From: Promethearchaeota archaeon
GTDB taxonomy: Archaea > Asgardarchaeota > Lokiarchaeia > Sigynarchaeales > MK-D1
Assembly (NCBI GenBank): GCA_016839385.1
Contig: JAEOUK010000208.1
Coordinates: 1 to 8,031, forward strand
Direction: 5' to 3'
Length of the DNA: 8,031 nt
Below the pieces are notes generated by a model, which did not search any database, was not told the origin of the DNA, and was given only the letters and a program-made list of their open reading frames with translations. Below, one piece after another: positions 5,570 through 8,031 of this stretch. The translations under genes were made by a program, and so were the position numbers. The first letter of the stretch is position 1. Each line of letters begins with the position of its first letter.

Positions 5570-6484
5570 ATTATACAAATTCAATATAAAATAGTATCTC
5601 TTGAGAAGTTTCCGATTCTCCAAAATGACATAAACGAGATTTATCGGGACAATCCCATAAGTACTAACCCGACTTATCAATTATATATTGGTCAGAAGAA
5701 ATTCACGGTGCCTGAAGATTTTCCAGAAGCAAAATCGATTATTATCGTAGCAAAAGCTACTCCAATAGCATATATTGATTTTGAATATAAAGGTAAAACA
5801 CATACAATAACAATTCCTCCTCAATATTTTGATGATGGAACAAAAGTGGAAGAAATTATTGAATATCTGAGAAATGAATTATTTAAGAACAAGGACACAT
5901 CAAAAAAATATGAAATTAAAGTTGCCAAACAAATATTCTTGAAATCACTTGCAGTTCGCAGTGGACTGGCAAAATACGGTAGAAATAATATAAGCTATGT
6001 AGGGGAGATGGGTAGTTTTCATTATCTTTTTGCATTTTTTACTAATTATGTCCCTGAACATTATGATTGGACAGATAGAAAGTTAATGGATACTTGTGAG
6101 AACTGTAAAATATGTGAACGAATGTGCCCCACGTCTGCCCTTCGAGATGGAAGATTTTTGGTTGATGTTGATAAGTGCATTACGCTGTATAATGAAGTAG
6201 ATGGGGGATTTCCTGACATATTCCCTCAAAATGACCATAACTCTTTGATGGGATGTATTCGTTGCCAGTATTCCTGCCCTGGTAATGCAATTTCAAAAAA
6301 GAACTCAGTAAAACTTGAATCGATTGACGAGGAGGAAACGAATATGATATTGAGGGGAGAAATGAACGATAAACTCATTAGATCCATTTCGACTAAGCTG
6401 AAAATGTTCAAGTATGAACAACACAAAGAAATGTTACCAATCATACGTAGAAATTTGAAAGTTCTCTTAAATGAAAAGGAATGA
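5570..6484 (+). CDS. QueG-like protein with two [4Fe-4S] cluster motifs; non-canonical ATT or ATA start
   Basis: Related to the Fe-S part of epoxyqueuosine reductase (QueG) and related double-cluster proteins. Counted from ATT 5570 the product has 304 residues. The conserved N-terminal stretch reads FTVPEDFPEAKSIIIVAKAT (about 45-64), then AVRSGLAKYGRNNISYV (128-144). Cluster one is C-x2-C-x2-C-x3-CP at Cys176, 179, 182 and 186. Cluster two uses Cys203 and GCIRCQYSCPGN with Cys229, 232 and 236. All eight cysteines are present. The first conventional start, GTG 5708, lies inside the conserved FxVPEDFP segment and lacks a ribosome binding site, so the true start is upstream. The frame from 5561 has no stop, and AGGAGG at 5559-5564 points to ATT or ATA. 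Shorter than typical QueG, without its C-terminal part, so likely an oxidoreductase of unknown substrate rather than the tRNA enzyme. Confidence 0.78.
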   Translation: MIQIQYKIVSLEKFPILQNDINEIYRDNPISTNPTYQLYIGQKKFTVPEDFPEAKSIIIVAKATPIAYIDFEYKGKTHTITIPPQYFDDGTKVEEIIEYLRNELFKNKDTSKKYEIKVAKQIFLKSLAVRSGLAKYGRNNISYVGEMGSFHYLFAFFTNYVPEHYDWTDRKLMDTCENCKICERMCPTSALRDGRFLVDVDKCITLYNEVDGGFPDIFPQNDHNSLMGCIRCQYSCPGNAISKKNSVKLESIDEEETNMILRGEMNDKLIRSISTKLKMFKYEQHKEMLPIIRRNLKVLLNEKE

Positions 6485-6607
6485 TTAAAATCTCTCAAAT
6501 TATCATCTAGTTTAAAAATATCTCTTAAATTTTTGATTTTATATTCATGAATAACTTATTTCTCTTATCTTACAATATTGTCTATTTACTTCAATAACTG
6601 GCAAACA

Positions 6608-6615
6608 TTTATAAT
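6608..6615 (+). promoter_or_regulatory. TATA box for the surface-protein genes
   Basis: TTTATAAT fits the archaeal TATA consensus; transcription would start near 6637, giving a short leader with GGTGAT at 6651-6656. A second A/T stretch (TTATATATAT, about 6632-6641) is closer to the start codon and less suitable. The rest of the 175-base gap after the Fe-S gene holds T-rich runs at 6530-6540, a plausible terminator for the upstream transcript, and nothing else that I can identify. Confidence 0.45.
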
Positions 6616-6650
6616 TTTTGCAAATAATATGTTATATATATTTTAAACAA

Positions 6651-6656
6651 GGTGAT
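6651..6656 (+). promoter_or_regulatory. Ribosome binding site that selects a TTG start
   Basis: GGTGAT lies three bases before TTG 6660. The in-frame TTG at 6618 has no such site. The choice of 6660 also puts a clean signal peptide (Lys2, then a hydrophobic core) at the N-terminus. Confidence 0.6.
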
Positions 6657-6659
6657 TTC

Positions 6660-7430
6660 TTGAAAACTTATTCAAAATATCTAATTATTCTCATTTTACT
6701 ATCCTTTACATGGTCAATATCTACAGTTATTGCGTGTACTCCCGATTGGGGTGTTGAAGGAGGTGATATTCTAAAGTGGGAAGGAAATTATTCTAATAAT
6801 AACACAATTTATTCTTTGGATTGGAGTTGGACAGTACAGTGCTCTATAGATGGATTTCCTCGAGATGGATGGGGTAAATATATCAATGGAACTGCTTATC
6901 AAAATGGAACAATCACAGAATCCGTTGATATTAGTTCTTTAAATCTTCATAATATTGGACCGTCAGAAGGAAGTTTCATAGGTGATGTGTTGGATTATGA
7001 AAGTATACGTCCGAAACTCATCAGTTCTTCTTCTGATTTGAGAAGTTTGAAAACAGGGATTGAGAGTTTTATAGATGAATATCCATATTATATCCTTTCT
7101 GAATTAGTATCTAATGAAATATTCGCTATAACTGGAAATGGGGTAGATGGGAATTATATTTGGTCTTATTCTGCACTATTGAATTACTCCTATGCAAATG
7201 TACTGATGGAAATAAACGAGTATTATCATCATAATGATACTTCATCTGGATATGTGGAAGAAAAAATATATGAATGGAGGTTAGCAATGTTTGCACACTG
7301 CTTATGCGGAATTTCCCCACACGATCTCACTATTCCTGGGTATTCTCTATTATTACTATTCGGAACCTTAGCTATTGGAGTATTTGTGATTATTCGAAAA
7401 TTCATAAAATCTCATCAGTTATTCACTTAG
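6660..7430 (+). CDS. Secreted surface protein with IPGY C-terminal anchor (Loki-CTERM style), 256 aa
   Basis: From TTG 6660 the product begins with a signal peptide (KTYSKYLIILILLSF..., hydrophobic core about residues 8-22), probably cut before or near Cys26 (STVIA-CTPDWG). The mature part opens with the motif TPDWGVEGGDILKW (27-40); GVxxGDxxxW is common in Asgard and related archaeal surface proteins. Several N-glycosylation sequons are present (Asn43, 47, 76, 82, 175, 192). The C-terminus reads TIPGYSLLLLFGTLAIG, hydrophobic to about residue 245, then RKFIKSHQ, a protein-sorting style anchor. It is followed 45 bases later by a paralogue, so the two form a tandem pair. The role of the ectodomain is unknown. 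Other cysteines are Cys61, Cys214 and Cys216; the last two lie just before the anchor. Whether the A-C junction is a lipobox is uncertain. Confidence 0.72.
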   Translation: MKTYSKYLIILILLSFTWSISTVIACTPDWGVEGGDILKWEGNYSNNNTIYSLDWSWTVQCSIDGFPRDGWGKYINGTAYQNGTITESVDISSLNLHNIGPSEGSFIGDVLDYESIRPKLISSSSDLRSLKTGIESFIDEYPYYILSELVSNEIFAITGNGVDGNYIWSYSALLNYSYANVLMEINEYYHHNDTSSGYVEEKIYEWRLAMFAHCLCGISPHDLTIPGYSLLLLFGTLAIGVFVIIRKFIKSHQLFT

Positions 7431-7475
7431 CAATTATAACCAACATTATATTGAACAATCAAAAAAGTGAGTACC

Positions 7476-8031
7476 ATGAAAACTTCAAAAAAGACAGCAA
7501 TAGGTTTATTTCTGTTCTTATTTATTCTTGGAATGTCTACTGTAAAAGCAGCCACGCCAGATTGGGGAGTTAGAGGAGGAGATGTAATCAGATGGGATGC
7601 AACTCATTATATAAATAATCCTTATCTAACTTACACTACAACTTGGTACGTAATTTTTACTGTGGATGGATTTCCTGAATATAATGGAATGAATTATATC
7701 AATGGTAGTGTTAACCAAAATAATACTATCATTGATGATCCCGTTTCCCTTAGTCCAATCACCTTAAGATCTTTAGGCTCATCTCCTGGTAATTTTATCG
7801 GGGATGTGTTAGATGATATTCATTTGGGTACTAACCTGATTTCAGATTCAACAGAATTAGCGGATCTCAAAGCAGGATTTGAATACTTAGAAACAAATTA
7901 TCCTGCATACACTTTTACAGAAACAGTTCCAAATGAGAGTTTTAAATTCACAGGAAGTGGATCTGAATCAGGACACGATTGGACCTATTCCTGTGTAGTA
8001 AATTACACTTCTGATCATGTTCTATACAGTG
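7476..8031 (+). CDS. Paralogous secreted surface protein (partial, 3' end outside window)
   Basis: The frame from ATG 7476 stays open for 185 codons to the window edge. It begins with a signal peptide (MKTSKKTAIGLFLFLFILGM...), with a likely cut after VKAA or VKA, followed by TPDWGVRGGDVIRW, matching the upstream protein. Further shared blocks are VDGFP/IDGFP, YINGS/YINGT, GNFIGDVLD/GSFIGDVLD and the LISDSTELADLKAG/LISSSSDLRSLKTG segment. So the two are tandem duplicates of similar ectodomain length; the expected IPGY-type C-terminus lies beyond the window. Where the first copy has Cys at the mature N-terminus, this one has Ala. A GTGAG element ends four bases before the ATG, and the 45-base gap suggests a shared transcript, though a TATA-like ATTATATT at about 7445-7452 is too near the ATG for a normal leader. 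Confidence 0.8.
   Translation, partial: MKTSKKTAIGLFLFLFILGMSTVKAATPDWGVRGGDVIRWDATHYINNPYLTYTTTWYVIFTVDGFPEYNGMNYINGSVNQNNTIIDDPVSLSPITLRSLGSSPGNFIGDVLDDIHLGTNLISDSTELADLKAGFEYLETNYPAYTFTETVPNESFKFTGSGSESGHDWTYSCVVNYTSDHVLYS

Noticed and set aside
5708..5710. GTG 5708 as start of the Fe-S protein
   Set aside because: It lies within the conserved FxVPEDFP segment and lacks a ribosome binding site.
6485..6535. Imperfect repeated A/T-rich phrases (TTAAAATCTCTCAAATT and a similar one at about 6511-6530)
   Set aside because: The match is loose and low in complexity, as expected by chance in such an AT-rich gap.
7274..7573. A 99-codon plus-strand frame across the end of the first surface protein and the start of the second
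   Set aside because: It overlaps two well-supported genes in other frames and shows no family features.
1..8031. Search for tRNA, rRNA, CRISPR repeats, insertion sequences, integrases and attachment sites
   Set aside because: No cloverleaf, regularly spaced repeat, transposase motif or flanking inverted repeat was seen by reading both strands; short or divergent RNAs could be missed without a covariance-model search.

Overview
The window looks like AT-rich archaeal DNA, most likely from an Asgard (Lokiarchaeia-like) archaeon. The evidence is archaeal-type ribosome binding sites (GGTGAT, AAGGTG, AGGAGG), TATA-like boxes rather than -35/-10 promoters, and a secreted protein whose C-terminus carries an IPGY motif, a hydrophobic span and basic residues, in the style of Asgard (Loki-CTERM type) surface proteins. 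The assignment is by recognition of style, not by database search.

Layout. Positions 1-183 (+) hold the C-terminal end of a membrane protein. A 58-residue double-CxxC zinc-ribbon protein follows at 228-404 (-). A GPH-family (MelB-like) MFS transporter lies at 570-1967 (+), then a four-helix membrane protein of unknown function at 2079-2423 (+). Positions 2478-4325 (-) carry two tandem paralogous metallo-beta-lactamase-fold hydrolases 76 bases apart at most in function but only 6 bases apart in sequence. Divergent from them at 4408-6484 (+) are a winged-helix regulator, a SnoaL/NTF2-like small protein, and a QueG-like protein with two [4Fe-4S] cluster motifs. The last part, 6660-8031 (+), holds two tandem paralogous secreted surface proteins, the second cut by the window edge.

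The most coherent unit is 2478-6484. The 82-base divergent gap between the hydrolase pair and the regulator holds three alternating TGACAA/TTGTCA half-sites about one helical turn apart, placed over the expected start of hydrolase transcription. This suggests a locally autoregulated module of two hydrolases, a SnoaL-like protein and an Fe-S protein. Its substrate cannot be told from sequence.

Two points correct a simple ORF reading. The Fe-S protein gene appears to start at a non-canonical ATT (5570) or ATA (5573) directly after a perfect AGGAGG that overlaps the stop codon of the preceding gene; its reading frame has no ATG, GTG or TTG until 138 bases later, inside the conserved domain. The left-edge membrane protein, the zinc-ribbon gene and the right-edge surface protein are all genes that a minimum-length, complete-ORF search misses. 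No tRNA, rRNA, CRISPR array, insertion sequence or integrase was seen.
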